Source of the DNA: Roseinatronobacter bogoriensis DSM 18756
GTDB taxonomy: Bacteria > Pseudomonadota > Alphaproteobacteria > Rhodobacterales > Rhodobacteraceae
DNA: 64,000 bases
Assembly: GCF_004366635.1 (NCBI RefSeq)
Contig: NZ_SORN01000005.1
Coordinates: 153,833-217,832, forward strand
Direction of reading: 5' to 3'
The notes below the pieces were generated by a model, which saw only the letters and a list, made by a program, of their open reading frames with translations, searched no databases and was not told the origin of the DNA. The translations under genes and the position numbers were made by a program. Shown piece by piece: positions 63,970-64,000 of the stretch; position 1 is the stretch's first letter; the number at the start of each line of letters is the position of its first letter.

Positions 63970-64000
63970 GACTGGAAAGGTATTGGCCCCACTCTCTGGC

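Noticed and set aside
1..64000. tRNA, rRNA, CRISPR or prophage
   Set aside because: No cloverleaf, rRNA-like stretch, spaced direct repeats or phage gene was recognised in the gaps on either strand.

Overview
The window is GC-rich chromosomal DNA from an alphaproteobacterium, most probably of the order Rhodobacterales. The lineage markers are a separate F0 operon with paired b'/b subunits (atpI-B-E-X-F), a fused cysNC, an NDUFS4-like complex I accessory gene, a divergent DUF6477/DUF6456 pair, a flaF-flbT-flagellin block and a TakP-like TRAP system. Nothing here fixes the genus. Genes are dense on both strands. I saw no rRNA, tRNA, CRISPR array, phage or intact insertion sequence.

Layout. 1-4,070: trmD (cut by the left edge), a class II aroA, an orphan ParA ATPase, and an Lrp regulator divergent from a LysE-type exporter. 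4,236-8,214: the four-gene Anbu operon (circularly permuted ATP-grasp, alpha-E protein, transglutaminase-like protein, Anbu peptidase), with a possible 24-codon ORF between the last two genes. 8,202-11,315: an ArsR regulator, then the F0 ATP synthase operon. 11,370-20,471: a GntR/FCD regulator, an OmpA-like lipoprotein, an AraC-MGMT repair protein, an MFS carrier, asd, fhs, folD, a DUF2306 membrane protein and a LytTR membrane regulator. 20,476-30,411: a P-type ATPase, an SDR, cysDNC sulfate activation, a LuxR-type regulator with a striking palindrome at its start, a second MFS carrier and a fluoroacetate dehalogenase-like hydrolase. 30,420-37,124: a MoxR/DUF58/BatA-DUF4159/amidotransferase-like operon. 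37,198-41,580: DUF1285, a long RNA hairpin, the NDUFS4-like gene, a chemoreceptor, a gene-poor stretch and a small unknown protein. 41,744-51,511: a DMT exporter, a TRAP transporter operon, an MFS carrier, a Cys/Met PLP enzyme, dusA and the DUF6477/DUF6456 pair. 51,880-58,741: an ABC-F protein, then a LysR regulator divergent from dabB-dabA (inorganic carbon uptake). 58,999-63,969: flagellar genes (DUF1217, flbT, flaF, flagellin, FlgN-like, FlgJ-type rod protein, fliK).

Working together. Several blocks are tightly coupled operons with ATGA or TGATG junctions: the Anbu operon, atpX-atpF, cysD-cysNC, the MoxR block and flaF-flbT-DUF1217. fhs and folD serve the folate one-carbon pool. DabA/DabB with LysR is a hydration-driven bicarbonate accumulation module. 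The flagellar block pairs flagellin with its post-transcriptional regulators.

The most unusual items are the 24-codon ORF in the Anbu operon; an inverted dispersed repeat of about 168 bp (41,076-41,243 and 51,595-51,761) in the two largest gene-poor gaps; an 8-bp hairpin next to the start of the LuxR-type gene that could hide its ribosome site; a terminator-like hairpin in the flagellin leader; and a dehalogenase keeping the whole defluorinase residue set next to a 28-bp dyad.
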